Shown here piece after piece: positions 12,001 through 18,745 of a DNA stretch of 64,000 bases. The stretch is from Gemmatimonadota bacterium. Lineage in GTDB: Bacteria > Gemmatimonadota > Gemmatimonadetes > Gemmatimonadales > Gemmatimonadaceae. Under the pieces are notes generated by a model, which saw only the letters and a list, made by a program, of their open reading frames with translations, was not told the DNA's origin and ran no database searches. The position numbers and the translations under genes are program-made. The stretch spans positions 1 through 64,000 of the forward strand of contig JADJNZ010000008.1 of NCBI GenBank assembly GCA_016714015.1, given 5' to 3'. Within the stretch, counting starts at the first letter, position 1; every line of letters begins with the position of its first letter.

Positions 12001-13705
12001 GGCCGGCGTCTCCGGCCAGACCCGCGTCACCCAGCGACTCGAACTGGGCGGCACGGTCGTGCGCGATGCCGCGCCGGGCAACGCCCGTTCGCTGCTCGGC
12101 CTCACCGCCACGGTGCAGCTCGCCGAGGGGACCTTCCTGCTCGCCGAGGCGGCGCAGACCGACGGCGACAGCCTCGCGCGCGGCGCTGCGTCGCGGCTCG
12201 AGCTGCGCCATCGCTCGACGCGCGTCGAGGCGCGCGTCTTCGCCGGTCGGTCGGACTCCGCCTTCGCCAACCTCTCCTCGACCTTCCAGGGCGGCCGCAC
12301 CGAGCTCGGCGGGCGCGGGACCTACACGCTCGACCCGCGCACGCGCGTGATGGCCGAGGCACTCCGCACGGCGGACAACGTCACCGGCGGGCGTCGTGAC
12401 GGCGTCATGCTCGGCGTCGAGCGCGCCTTCTACCAGCGTCTCCGCGTTGAGGCCGGCTTCCGCCATGCGTCGGAGACGACCACGCCGACGACGGCCACCA
12501 CGCTCGGCGCCACGCCCAACGCGACCAACGCGCTCCGCACCCGCATCACCGCCGAGATCGCGAAGGAACGCCGCGCCTCGGTGTGGGGCGAGTTCGAGCA
12601 GGACATCCAGGAGGCCGACCAGCGTCGCGCCGCGCTCGGCGCCGACCTGCTCGTCGCCAAGCGGACGCGCCTCTACGGCCGCCACGAGTTCCTCTCGTCC
12701 TTCGCCGGCCCGTACGCGCTCAACGGCGCGCAGGGCACGGCGCAGACGGTGTTCGGCATCGACACCGACTATCTCGTCGGCAACCAGGCCTTCACCGAGT
12801 ATCGCGCGCGCGATGCCTTCGCGGGCCGTGACGCCGAGGCGGCCATCGGGCTCCGGAACCGTTGGACCGTCGCGCAGGGCTTCGTCCTCAACTCCTCCTT
12901 CGAGCGCGTGGAGCGCCTGAAGGGGACCGGCGAGGAGGCCACGGCGGTCACCGGCGGCGTGGAGTACACCCGCAACCCGCTCTGGCGCGGCACCGCGCGC
13001 CTCGAGTTCCGCGATGCCACCGGCGGCGACAGCTGGCTCGGCACGCTCGGCTACGCCCGCAAGGTCAGCCGTGACCTGACCCTGCTCGGGCGCTCGCTCT
13101 ACAGCGTCGTCGCCGACCAGCAGGTGCAGAGCCGCAGCCAGCTTGGCGTCGCCTTCCGCCAGACCGACACCGACCGCTGGAACGCGCTCGCGCGCTACGA
13201 GTACCGGTACGAGGAGAGCACGCCGACGGGGCTCACGGCCTCCCTCAGCCGCGCGCACATCCTCTCGGCGCACGCGAACGTCCGTCTGCGGTCTAACGTG
13301 ACCGTCACCGGCCAGTACGCGACCAAGTTCGGTCGCGACGTGCTCGGCGGGATCGGGTCGCGCCAGAACGCGCAGCTGCTGAGCGCGCGCGGCCTCGTGG
13401 ACCTCTCCAAGGATTGGGACGCCGCGCTGATCGGGCGCGCGCTCTTCGCCGGGAGCATCGACGACCGCGAGTACGGCCTGGGCGCCGAGCTCGGCCGGCG
13501 CCTCGCGCGCAACATGCGCCTCGCGGTCGGCGCGAACTTCTTCGGCGTGCAGTCGGCGGGGCTCACCGACGCCAACAGCACGCAGCGCGGGCTCTACATC
13601 GACCTTGGCTGGAAGTTCGCCGAGGATATCTTCGGGGCTCCCGCACCGACGCCGACAACGGCACCGGTCCCGGCCGCCGCCCCCGTTCCCTCGCCCCGCC
13701 CCTGA
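2..13705 (+). CDS. Giant DUF11-repeat surface protein with C-terminal outer-membrane barrel (5' truncated by window edge)
   Basis: The reading frame is open from the first bases, so the true start and signal peptide lie upstream. What is seen: about 27 Ig-like DUF11 units of roughly 127 residues, most opening with a DLSITKTDG-type motif and carrying a paired WTC...C that could form one disulfide each. A carboxypeptidase-regulatory-like beta domain begins near nt 10250 (GKVFIDCECD), a Big_1-like Ig domain covers about nt 10900-11200, and from about nt 11300 alternating amphipathic strands look like an outer-membrane beta-barrel ending near RGLYIDLGWKF. A 22-residue Ala/Pro tail closes the protein. 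Inferred role: a long adhesin or stalk that anchors itself in the outer membrane. The stop overlaps the next gene's ATG (TGATG), so the OmpA-type lipoprotein is coupled to it. Confidence 0.9.
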   Translation, partial: SITKTDGVTSVLQGGTVTYTIVASNAGPSAVTGATVSDLLPATLGSGSWTCSASAGSACGAASGSGDLTASIDLLVGGTATFSFTATVLGTGTLSNTATVTAPVGVNDPAGNNSATDANTVVTPTADLAITKTDGVTAVNQDGTLTYTIVASNLGPSAVTGAIVTDLLPSQLTGATWTCAASVGSACAVASGAGDISASVDLLAGGTATFTVTATASGSGTITNTATINAPVGVNDPSGNNSATDGNTVITPTADLSITKTDGITSVVQGGTITYTIVASNAGPTAATGATVTDLLPAQLSGATWSCTASGGSSCPASGTGDLNATVDLQSGGTATFTVTATATGAGPVTNTATVTAPAGVFDPAGNNSATDANTVITATSDLSITKTDGVTSVVQGATVTYTIVATNGGPSAVTGATVSDALPAQLTGATWTCVASAGSACPASGTGDLNASIDLLSGGTATFSVTATVTGTGTISNTATITAPVGVNDPAGNNSATDGNTVVTPTADLSITKTDGVTSINEGGTITYTIVASNAGPSAVTGATISDLLPGSLTGATWTCAASVGSACAAASGSGDIATTVDLLSGGTATFTVTATVTGTGSLTNTATIVAPPGVNDPAGNNSATDNNTVITPTADLSITKTDGVTSVLQGGALTYTIVATNAGPSDVTGATVTDVFPANITVSGWTCSASAGSVCPASGTGDIAATVDLVAGGTATFTVTATATGNGTITNTATIAAPVGVNDPAGDNSATDGNTVITATSDLSITKTDGVTSVVQGGTITYTIVASNAGPSAVVGATVTDVLPLQLTGATWTCVASAGSACPASGTGDLNASVDLASGGTATFTLTATVSGTGTLSNVASIAAPVGVNDPATNNSATDGNTVITPTADLSVTKTDGVTAVNEGATLTYTIVVANAGPSDVTGATVTDLLPAQLSGATWTCTASAGSSCALGAGAGDINTNVDLLSGGTATFVVTATVSGTGTLSNTATVTAPGGVNDPAGNNSATDGNTVIAPTSDLSITKSDGVAAVNQGGTLTYTIVASNAGPSAVTGATVTDLLPAQLTGATWTCAASAGSVCPASGSGDLNATIDLPSGGTATFTVTATVSGTGTISNTATITAPPGTNDPGANNAATDGNTVITATADLAITKTDGVTAVVQGGTITYTIVASNAGPSAVTGATVTDLLPAQLTGATWTCTASAGSACPASGSGDISATVDLASGGSATFTVTATVTGSGTITNAASITAPPGINDPTANNSATDGNTVITPTADLSITKTDGVTSINEGGTLTYTIVVANAGPSPVVAATVTDLLPAQLSGATWTCAASAGSACPASGTGDISATIDLPSGGTATFTVTATVTGTGTITNTATVAAPVGVNDPAGNNSATDGNTVVAPTSDLSITKTDGLANVTQNGTVTYTIVASNAGPSPVFGATVTDLLPAQLTGATWSCTASAGSACPSNGSGNLNASVDLLAGGSATFTVTAIATGAGTISNTATITAPVGTNDPTANNSATDGNTAITALADLAITKALGSGTPVPGLPATYTIAVTNAGPSAVTGATVVDAFPAILTGVTWTCSATAGSACGSASGSGDLNASVDVLSGGTVTFTATGTIVAGATGSLVNTATVTAPLGVADPAGNNSATATDLLAPRADVAVSQTGPVSVTPGNSITYSVTVTNNGPSDAVAVDVNAAEPSGTTFVSSTGDCPAGMPCSLGTLAPGETRTFTITYAVPGAYAGPDPIQHVVTATSITVDPALGNNTAVASTSTGSPVADLSITKTDGAATSVPGAPVTYTITASNAGPSTALGALVTDDFPSDIVGVTWTCAAAGGASCPASGAGNISALVDLPAGGSVVFTATGTVAAGAVGTLVNTATVTPPAGVSDPSSANNTDVNSLVPSADLAITKTGPINIVPGSPLTYTIQVTNVGPSNAANVVVTDPTPTGLTFVSTAGDCSTAFPCALGTVPPGATRTITVSYAVPADYIAPVPVVNTATVSSSTPDPNAANNSATVNTPLVPTADLRISKTDGVASVVQGATLTYTIVATNDGPSAVTGATVTDVLPSGLTGATWTCATSGGAVCPASGSGDLSAVVDLPAFAIATFTVTGTVTGATALSNTATITGPVGYTDPSLANNSATDNTAVVPTVDLAITKVLTSGAPVPGAAVSWTITVSNAGPSAVTGATVTDLVPAAVSGATWTCAATAGSACAASGAGDITTSVDLLAGGSATFTLTGTLAPSATGTLANTATVTAPVGTNDPAGNNSSSTSDAITPQADVQVTQTGPATAVAGTDITYSVTVTNAGPSDAANVSITAPVPSGLTLVGTAGDCPAGFPCALGTLPPGATRTFTVTYTVPSGYVAPNPIVSTVTAASSTPDPVAGNNVAATSTALGTGVADLSITKTDGVTSVTQGDALTYTIVVANNGPSDVVGATVADPLPAQLTGATWTCAASAGSACPASGTGDLNATVDLVNGGTATFTVTATVSGTGTLTNTATVTAPITVADAPGNNSATDGNTVVTPTADLSITKTDGVTVAAQGSTLTYTIVASNAGPSAVVGATVSDVLPAQLSGATWTCAASAGAACPASGTGDLNATVDLASGATATFTVTATVSGTGALSNTATITAPVGTNDPAGNNSATDGNTVITPTADLRITKDDGVTSVVEGGTVTYTIVVTNAGPSAVTGATVSDVVPAQLSGATWSCAASAGSACPASGTGDLAASVDLAVGGTATFTLTATATGTGTITNTATVALPAGIDDPVPGDNTATDANTAIVPTADLSITKTDGAATVVQGGTLTYTIVATNAGPSAVVGATVTDLLPAALSGATWSCVASAGSACPASGTGDLNATVDLLAGGSATFTLTATVSGAGAITNTATITAPVGTNDPAGNNSATDVTTATATADLSITKTDGRTTIAEGAVVTYTIVASNAGPSAVTGATVTDVMPAQLADPSWTCVASPGSSCAVPTGAGNIATTVDLAVGGTATFTVSSIVSGGGTLTNTATIAAPLGVNDPPANNSASDLTLIQQPDLALSKTHTGTFTVGLQGTYTLAVENVGPAPTSGTTTVTDTLPAGLTFVSATGTDWTCGVGGQVVTCSTPSPIAAGATSTITLVTDIAAAALPSVTNRAQVATPGDTDPANDTASDLTVVTPAIDLSITKTPAGVFRVGGTGTYEMVITNVGPAATVGDITVIDTLPTGLTYVAAAGPTWNCSAIGAVVTCVRTSALLPGASASFTLTVGVSAAALPSVINRVLVSTLGDEVSIGNNVATTSPVLVSDLQLSVEKSASRGVVEIADVLDYRVVIRAGGTTTPTDVVLDDALPSGFSYVPGTARVDGVAITDPTGGLGPRLRFTIGTINAGDSVAVTYRLRVGAGARLGDGINRAVASSALAGSVSSTAAAKVRVEGGVFTDRAIVVGKVFIDCECDSLAVVQGAHEIGVPGVRLILEDGTAVITDVEGKFSIYGLSPRRHVLRVDERTLPPGAELIETGRRNAGDARSRFVDLTMGELHSASFAIRRTDAVVRAVLDRRAQGEVSGLVADSGTVMIGGTPTSTSVASGVAAMLGGGAATSPVAPGAVAGAPGVVAGAIAGTDSVRSAYRPLLATGVRTLGDGLQTFLLRPDSSRATAPANGHRLDVRLPQVALPADGVSVVPVVVRVVDARGTRVSAPGPITLETSLGRWLVEDLDPSEPGVQTTIGDSGAVFQLAAPTQAGEGEVRITSDALQTTQHIYFAAAEQALLATGVVQARLSLRSLSTGALAPARSEDGFEEVLRDVAVASADGDLRAGARGALYLRGKVKGDYLLTLAFDSEREEYERLKRDIRPDEFYPVYGDASVREFDAQSAGRFYVRVDKDRSYFLYGDFSTPSAVDGRVLSAYDRTLTGARQHLEGSRGVLDVFASQGRLAQVVDELRGLGISGPYTLRRRDVRLNTERVEIITRDRNQPSLVVRTEPQQRFSDYTLEPFTGRIIFRRPVPSLDADLNPVSIRVIYEVEQGGEAYWQAGVSGQTRVTQRLELGGTVVRDAAPGNARSLLGLTATVQLAEGTFLLAEAAQTDGDSLARGAASRLELRHRSTRVEARVFAGRSDSAFANLSSTFQGGRTELGGRGTYTLDPRTRVMAEALRTADNVTGGRRDGVMLGVERAFYQRLRVEAGFRHASETTTPTTATTLGATPNATNALRTRITAEIAKERRASVWGEFEQDIQEADQRRAALGADLLVAKRTRLYGRHEFLSSFAGPYALNGAQGTAQTVFGIDTDYLVGNQAFTEYRARDAFAGRDAEAAIGLRNRWTVAQGFVLNSSFERVERLKGTGEEATAVTGGVEYTRNPLWRGTARLEFRDATGGDSWLGTLGYARKVSRDLTLLGRSLYSVVADQQVQSRSQLGVAFRQTDTDRWNALARYEYRYEESTPTGLTASLSRAHILSAHANVRLRSNVTVTGQYATKFGRDVLGGIGSRQNAQLLSARGLVDLSKDWDAALIGRALFAGSIDDREYGLGAELGRRLARNMRLAVGANFFGVQSAGLTDANSTQRGLYIDLGWKFAEDIFGAPAPTPTTAPVPAAAPVPSPRP

Positions 13706-15258
13706 TGCGCATTGCCGTCGTGCCCCGTCGGTCCCGTCTGCTCGGCGCGCTCGCGCTGGTCGGGCTGGCCTTGGCGTGCACGCCGGCCGCGACCGGGCCG
13801 TCGGGGCTCAGCACGTCGGCGGCGCGGATCACCGACGAGGCCATCGCCGGGGATCTCGCCCTGCTCCGCGCCTGGCAGCAGCGGCTGGATGTGGTCGCCG
13901 CGACCCCGTCGCGCGATCCCGCGCGCCGGTACCTCACGGCCAAGGCGAACGCCTGGCTCGCCTTCGCGCGCGAGGAGTACTGGGCGAACGACCGCGGCCC
14001 GGTGATCGAGGAGAGCGTCGCGCAGGCCTCGCGGCTCCTCGGCGTGCTCGTCCTCTCGCGACCGCAGGCGGTGGAAGCCACCACGCCGCTCATCTCGGGG
14101 ACGCGGAAGGTCCGGCCGGACCTGTGGGACGAGGTCCGGCGTTTCAAGGCGCACCCGCGTTTCGAGCTCGTCGCGGAGGAGGTCGCGCAGCTCGAGATCG
14201 AGCTCGTGCGTGCCGGCCACGATGCGGCCGAGGGCGCCGCGTGCAGCGCGGAGCCGCACGAGCGGCGCGCGACGTCGCTCGAGGCGTTCGTGGACAGCGT
14301 GCTCCGCTTCGCACCGCCGCCGGTGCCGGTCACGCCCGTCGTGCCGCTCCCCGCGCCCGAGGTCATCCCCGACCGCGATGGCGACGGCGTCCCGGACGCG
14401 ATGGACTGCTGCCCCAACACGCCGGCCGGCAAGATGGTCGATGCCAGCGGCTGCCCCGAGCCGACGCCGCAGACGCAGACGGTCCTCGAGGGCCTCGAGT
14501 TCGCGATCGACCGCTCGGCGCTGCGTCCGCGCTCCCGCGAGATCCTCGACAGCGTGGTCATCGAGTTGCAGCGGCGACCGACGATCCCGGTCGAAGTGAG
14601 CGGCCACACCGACTTCATGGGCGAGGACGACTACAACCGGCAGTTGTCGGCCGCGCGCGCGCGCGCGGTACGCGCTTATCTCGTCGCCAAGGGCGTCGAT
14701 TCCACGCGGATCACCGCGGTGGGGTACGGCGAGGCCCGTCCGCGCGACACCAACGCGACGTCGGCCGGCCGCCAGCGGAACCGTCGCGTGGAGCTCACCT
14801 GGCAGCTCCCGGTCCTCCTCGACCTCCTGCCGTCCTGCGCCGAGCCGACCGCCGAGGTCGCACCGCCGCCGACCGTCGCCGATGTCACCGCGGTCACCCC
14901 GAGCGGGGCCGCGGCGATCCGGCTGGACGCGGTGTACTTCGAGACCGCGATGACGAATCTCGACGCCGATGCCATCCAGCGGCTGGATCGCGTCGCCCGC
15001 GAGCTCGAGGGGCGCACCGGCTACACGATCGACGTCGATGGGCACGCGGACGACGTCGGGTTCGGCGAATCCAACTTCGCCCTGTCGCTCGCCCGCGCGT
15101 ACCGGGTGCGGACCTACCTGATGGGGCGCGGCATCCCGGGGGAGCGGCTCATCGTCCACGGCTATGGCGCCGAGCGACCCGCCGTGACCGGGCGCAACGA
15201 TGCGGCGCGGGCGCGCAATCGCCGCGTCGAGCTGACCTTCCGCGCCGCGCCGGACTGA
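13705..15258 (+). CDS. OmpA-family lipoprotein with two OmpA domains
   Basis: 517 residues. An N-terminal signal ends in a lipobox (LALAC, Cys25), so a lipidated periplasm-facing protein is expected. A helical region of about 200 residues follows, then a TSP3-like calcium motif (DRDGDGVPD, from residue 223), then two complete OmpA C-terminal domains at about 259-370 and 405-517. Each carries the family's GHTD/GHAD and NRRVEL signatures that bind diaminopimelate in peptidoglycan. One OmpA domain is the rule, so a tandem is unusual. The ATG at 13705 shares one base with the stop of the giant repeat gene; longer upstream in-frame starts would overlap that gene heavily. Coupling suggests it tethers the surface protein's barrel to the wall. 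Confidence 0.93.
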   Translation: MRIAVVPRRSRLLGALALVGLALACTPAATGPSGLSTSAARITDEAIAGDLALLRAWQQRLDVVAATPSRDPARRYLTAKANAWLAFAREEYWANDRGPVIEESVAQASRLLGVLVLSRPQAVEATTPLISGTRKVRPDLWDEVRRFKAHPRFELVAEEVAQLEIELVRAGHDAAEGAACSAEPHERRATSLEAFVDSVLRFAPPPVPVTPVVPLPAPEVIPDRDGDGVPDAMDCCPNTPAGKMVDASGCPEPTPQTQTVLEGLEFAIDRSALRPRSREILDSVVIELQRRPTIPVEVSGHTDFMGEDDYNRQLSAARARAVRAYLVAKGVDSTRITAVGYGEARPRDTNATSAGRQRNRRVELTWQLPVLLDLLPSCAEPTAEVAPPPTVADVTAVTPSGAAAIRLDAVYFETAMTNLDADAIQRLDRVARELEGRTGYTIDVDGHADDVGFGESNFALSLARAYRVRTYLMGRGIPGERLIVHGYGAERPAVTGRNDAARARNRRVELTFRAAPD

Positions 15259-15259
15259 G

Positions 15260-15279
15260 CCGTCCGTCTCGCGGGACGG
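15260..15279 (+). terminator. Weak hairpin between ompA-like gene and GH109 gene
   Basis: Six-base perfect arms CCGTCC and GGACGG flank an eight-base loop just after the stop codon. There is no clear T tract, so it may be an attenuator or chance in GC-rich DNA. Confidence 0.3.
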
Positions 15280-15303
15280 GTGCGGCGACGGCATCTTTCC
15301 CTG

Positions 15304-16692
15304 ATGACCGACTCCTCCCTGAACCGTCGCGACCTGCTCAAGCAGGCGCTCCTCACCGGCGCCGCGATCACCGGCGCCAGCGCGCTCTCGCCCCTCCCGG
15401 CCATCGCCGAGGACATCACGGCGGCCGCCGCGCCGGACGCGGCGCCCGCGAGGACCAACTTCGCCCGCACCATGAAGGGCGTCCCCTTCGCGCGGCACGA
15501 GACGGTCCGCATCGGGATCGTCGGCACGGGACTCCGCGGCCGGAGCGTGCTCTCGGAGCTGCTCGCGATCGACAACGTGCGCATCGTCGCCGTCGCCGAC
15601 ACCGTGGCCGACAAGGCCGCGCGCGCGGTGAAGATGTGCACCGACGCTGGTCAGGCTGCGCCCGCCGTGTACACCAATGGCGAGCGCGACTTCGAGCGCC
15701 TCGTGGCGCGCGACGACATCGACTTCGTCTACACGGCCACGCCGTGGGAGTGGCATGTGCCGGTCCTGCTCGCCGCGCTCCGGAACGGCAAGCACTGCGG
15801 CGCCGAATGCCCGGTGGGTTCGACGCTCCGGGACCTGTGGGCCCTCGTCGATGCCTCGGAGCAGGCGCAGCGTCACTGCCTGCAGCTCGAGAACTGCAAC
15901 TACGGCTACAACGAGATGATGGTGAACCGCCTCGTCCACGACGGCGTCCTCGGCGAGGTGCTGTACGGGTCGGCGGCGTACCTGCACGACCTGCGGCACA
16001 TCCTGTTCGAGGATCGCGATGAAGGGCTCTGGCGCCGCGGCTGGCACACTCGGATGAACGGCAACCTGTACCCGACGCACGGCCTCGGACCGGTGGCGTG
16101 GTACATGGATCTCAACGCGGGCGACCGCATGACCTACCTCGTCTCCATGAGCACGCCGGAGCGCGGGCTGTCGCTGCATCGCGAGGCGACGGTGAGCGAC
16201 CGGTCGAACCCCAAGTGGAACGAGCGCTACGTCACGGGCGATCTCAACTCGTCGCTCATCATGACGTCCAAGGGGCGCAACATCCTCCTGCAGCACGACG
16301 TCTCCAACCCGCGTCCGTACTCCCGCCTCAACGGGGTGCAGGGGACGAAGGGAGTGTTCGAGGACTACCCGGCGCGCATCTACGTGGAAGGGCAGCAGGG
16401 CGGCGAGCGCTTCACCGGCATCGACGAGTGGAAGAAGACGCACGAGCATCCGCTCTGGACGCGCGTGGGCGAGCTCGCGCGCAAGAAGGGCGGACACGGC
16501 GGGATGGACTTCATCATGGCGTACCGGCTGGTGGAGTGCATGCGCGAGGGGATCGTGCCGGACTACGACGTCTATGACGCCGCCAGCTGGAGCGCCCCGA
16601 TGCCGCTCAGCCAGATGTCCGTCGCCAAGGGATCGGCACCCATGAAGTTCCCCGACTTCACCCGCGGCGAATGGGCCAAGCCGAAGGCCTGA
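15304..16692 (+). CDS. GH109 alpha-N-acetylgalactosaminidase-like protein (Gfo/Idh/MocA fold), Tat-exported
   Basis: 462 residues from the ATG at 15304, chosen because it places a Tat signal (NRRDLLKQ, residues 7-14) and hydrophobic stretch at the N-terminus; a GTG 24 nt upstream is possible. A Rossmann NAD-binding motif (GIVGTGLRG) lies at about 71-79. Family hallmarks run throughout: TPWEWH, NGNLYPTHGLGP, NPRPYSR, GGHGGMDF and FPDFTRG near the C-terminus. GH109 enzymes hydrolyse terminal alpha-linked GalNAc using tightly bound NAD in a transient oxidation mechanism; export with bound cofactor explains the Tat signal. It overlaps the next gene by 22 nt and heads an operon with a sugar kinase and nucleotidyltransferase. 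Exact substrate is inferred. Confidence 0.92.
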   Translation: MTDSSLNRRDLLKQALLTGAAITGASALSPLPAIAEDITAAAAPDAAPARTNFARTMKGVPFARHETVRIGIVGTGLRGRSVLSELLAIDNVRIVAVADTVADKAARAVKMCTDAGQAAPAVYTNGERDFERLVARDDIDFVYTATPWEWHVPVLLAALRNGKHCGAECPVGSTLRDLWALVDASEQAQRHCLQLENCNYGYNEMMVNRLVHDGVLGEVLYGSAAYLHDLRHILFEDRDEGLWRRGWHTRMNGNLYPTHGLGPVAWYMDLNAGDRMTYLVSMSTPERGLSLHREATVSDRSNPKWNERYVTGDLNSSLIMTSKGRNILLQHDVSNPRPYSRLNGVQGTKGVFEDYPARIYVEGQQGGERFTGIDEWKKTHEHPLWTRVGELARKKGGHGGMDFIMAYRLVECMREGIVPDYDVYDAASWSAPMPLSQMSVAKGSAPMKFPDFTRGEWAKPKA

Positions 16693-17531
16693 CGCGCGCC
16701 ACCACCGCGGTGATCCTCGCGCGCGGCCTCGGCACGCGCATGCGTGCCGATGACGGCGCGCCGCTCACCGAGGAGCAGCGTGCGGCCGCGGCCGCCGGGG
16801 CGAAGGGACTCATGCCGGTCGGGGGATTCCCCCTGCTCGACCATGTGCTCTCCGCCCTCGCCGATGGCGGCATCACCGATGTCGTCTTCGTCGTGGCGCC
16901 GCGGGAGACGGCGCTCCGTGGCCGCTACCTCGGCGAGGCCCGCCCCACGCGGCTGCGCGTGCACTTCGCGGTGCAGCTCGATCCGCGCGGCACCGCCGAC
17001 GCGCTCAACGCGGCGCGCGAGGTGGTCGATGCGATCGGTCCGCATGACGCCCAGGGGCGCGCGCACTTCCTGATGTGCAACGCCGACAACCTCTACCCGG
17101 TGGAGTCGATCGCCGCGCTCGTCGCGCTCGACGGGCCGGGGCTCATCGCCTACGAGGCCGGCGCGCTCGCGAACCTGGGCAACATCGAACCCGCGCGCGT
17201 GATGGCGTTCGCGCTGCTCGACCTCGCCGGCGACGACACGTTGCGGGATCTCGTGGAGAAGCCGACGGCCGACCATCCGCTCGCGCGGGCGCGGGACCAC
17301 TGGGTGTCGATGAACCTCTTCCGCTTCGAGTCGTCGATCTTCGACGACTGCGCCGCCCTCACGCCCTCGGTGCGGGGCGAACTCGAGCTCACCGATGCGG
17401 TGCGGACGGCGATCGGGCGCGGCGTGCGGTTCCGCGCCATCCGCCAGCGGCTCCCGGTGCTCGACCTCTCGCGGCGTAGCGACGTCGCGTCGATGGAATC
17501 GCGGCTCGCGGGCCGCGTCCCGCGCCCATGA
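16671..17531 (+). CDS. Sugar-phosphate nucleotidyltransferase
   Basis: 286 residues, NTP_transferase fold. The signature loop LARGLGTRM is at 16-24 and a GAKGLMPVGG segment at about 43-52. A metal-binding Asp139 sits in CNADN, and VEKP at 195-198 matches the sugar-binding strand of the family. These enzymes join a sugar 1-phosphate to an NTP to give an NDP-sugar. The gene overlaps the GH109 gene by 22 nt and the kinase gene by 4 nt, so it probably uses the 1-phosphate made by that kinase. Sugar and nucleotide specificity cannot be read from the sequence; GalNAc 1-phosphate is an inference from context. Confidence 0.85.
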   Translation: MGQAEGLTRATTAVILARGLGTRMRADDGAPLTEEQRAAAAAGAKGLMPVGGFPLLDHVLSALADGGITDVVFVVAPRETALRGRYLGEARPTRLRVHFAVQLDPRGTADALNAAREVVDAIGPHDAQGRAHFLMCNADNLYPVESIAALVALDGPGLIAYEAGALANLGNIEPARVMAFALLDLAGDDTLRDLVEKPTADHPLARARDHWVSMNLFRFESSIFDDCAALTPSVRGELELTDAVRTAIGRGVRFRAIRQRLPVLDLSRRSDVASMESRLAGRVPRP

Positions 17532-18745
17532 GCGAGGGCACGCGCACCCTCTTCGTGCCGGGCCGCATCGAGCTCTTCGGCAAGCACGTCGACTACGGCG
17601 GTGGGCCATCGCTCACCTGCGCGGTGGGGGCGGGGATCACCGCCGAGTATGAGCCGATCGAGAAGCCGGTGCTCGAGGTGGAGGATCTGCAGACCGGACG
17701 CCGTGCGCGACTGCCGCTCCGCCGCGATGCGCGTTCCGGCGGCGCCCATGGCGGCACCTACGTCTCCGCCGTCGCCCGCCGGATGGCGCGCGACTTCGCG
17801 CCGCTCAAGGTGGGTCTGCGCGTGCGGACCTCGAGCGATCTGCCGCGCTCGTCGGGGCTCTCGAGTTCGAGCGCCTTCGTCGTCATGCTCGCCGCCGCCG
17901 TCGCGGACGTGAACCGGCTCGCCGAGCGACGGGCCTGGAAGGACCATCTCGCCGACCCGCTGGCGTTCGCCGAGTACTGCGCCGCGATCGAGGGTGGGGG
18001 GCCGTGGGGGCCGTTCGCCGGCGACGTGGGGGTGGGCACGCGCGGGGGCGCGCAGGACCACATCGCCATCGTCTGCAACCGGGCCGATGCGGTCGGGGCG
18101 TATCGTTACCTCCCCGCCGCGGTGGTCGGTCGCGCGCCATTCCCCGCGCACTGGAGCCTCCTCGTCGGCGTGAGCGGCGTGCGCGCCACCAAGACGGGCG
18201 GCGCGCGCGACGACTACAATCGCGCGTCGGACACGGTACGGCACCTCCTCGCGCTCTGGAATGCGGGCACCGGTCGGCTCGACCAGTCGCTCGGGAGCGC
18301 GTTGCATTCGTCGCCCGATGCGGCCGAGCGGCTCACGGCGCTCGCGCGCAACGGGTCGGACGCTCCCTGGTTCCTCGCGCGCATCGAGCAGTTCCGCGCA
18401 GAGACGGAGCGGATCGTCCCGGAGGCGCTGCAGGCCTTCGCCGCCGCCGACGGCGCCTGGCTCGGGCGCCTCGCGGTGGAGTCGCAGCAGCGCGCCGAGA
18501 CGGCGCTGCGCAACCAGATCCCCGAGACGAGCTTCCTCGCGCGATCGGCGATGGCGGCGGGCGCGCACGCGGCCTCGGCGTTCGGGGCGGGGTTCGGCGG
18601 TGCGGTGTGGGCGGTGGTCGACACGCTGCGCGCCGAGTCGGTGCGCGAGGAGTGGCGTCGGTCCTACGCGGCCGCCTTCCCGACGCGAGCGACCAAGGCC
18701 GACTGGCTCGTGCTGCGGCCCGGCGCGGGCGTCGTGCTGCCGTGA
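17528..18745 (+). CDS. Galactokinase-like GHMP sugar kinase
   Basis: 405 residues with all three GHMP motifs: sugar-binding motif GRIELFGKHVDYGGG (residues 12-26), ATP-binding PRSSGLSSSSA (106-116) and C-terminal GAGFGGA. Asp177 in GGAQDH fits the catalytic base of galactokinases. In galactokinase the first motif normally reads GEHxDY; here Glu is Lys19, which may alter sugar choice or mark a distinct subfamily. Reaction: ATP-dependent phosphorylation of a hexose at C1. Overlaps the preceding gene by 4 nt (ATGA) and the MFS gene by 4 nt (GTGA). Given the GH109 partner, GalNAc or galactose is the likely substrate. Confidence 0.87.
   Translation: MSEGTRTLFVPGRIELFGKHVDYGGGPSLTCAVGAGITAEYEPIEKPVLEVEDLQTGRRARLPLRRDARSGGAHGGTYVSAVARRMARDFAPLKVGLRVRTSSDLPRSSGLSSSSAFVVMLAAAVADVNRLAERRAWKDHLADPLAFAEYCAAIEGGGPWGPFAGDVGVGTRGGAQDHIAIVCNRADAVGAYRYLPAAVVGRAPFPAHWSLLVGVSGVRATKTGGARDDYNRASDTVRHLLALWNAGTGRLDQSLGSALHSSPDAAERLTALARNGSDAPWFLARIEQFRAETERIVPEALQAFAAADGAWLGRLAVESQQRAETALRNQIPETSFLARSAMAAGAHAASAFGAGFGGAVWAVVDTLRAESVREEWRRSYAAAFPTRATKADWLVLRPGAGVVLP

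Noticed and set aside
11063..13273. A 736-codon minus-strand frame under the barrel domain
   Set aside because: Product is Arg/Glu/Ala-rich with no domain; the sense frame is clearly coding.
13594..16497. A 967-codon minus-strand frame opposite the OmpA-like and GH109 genes
   Set aside because: Shadow of two well-supported genes; the translation has no recognisable motif.
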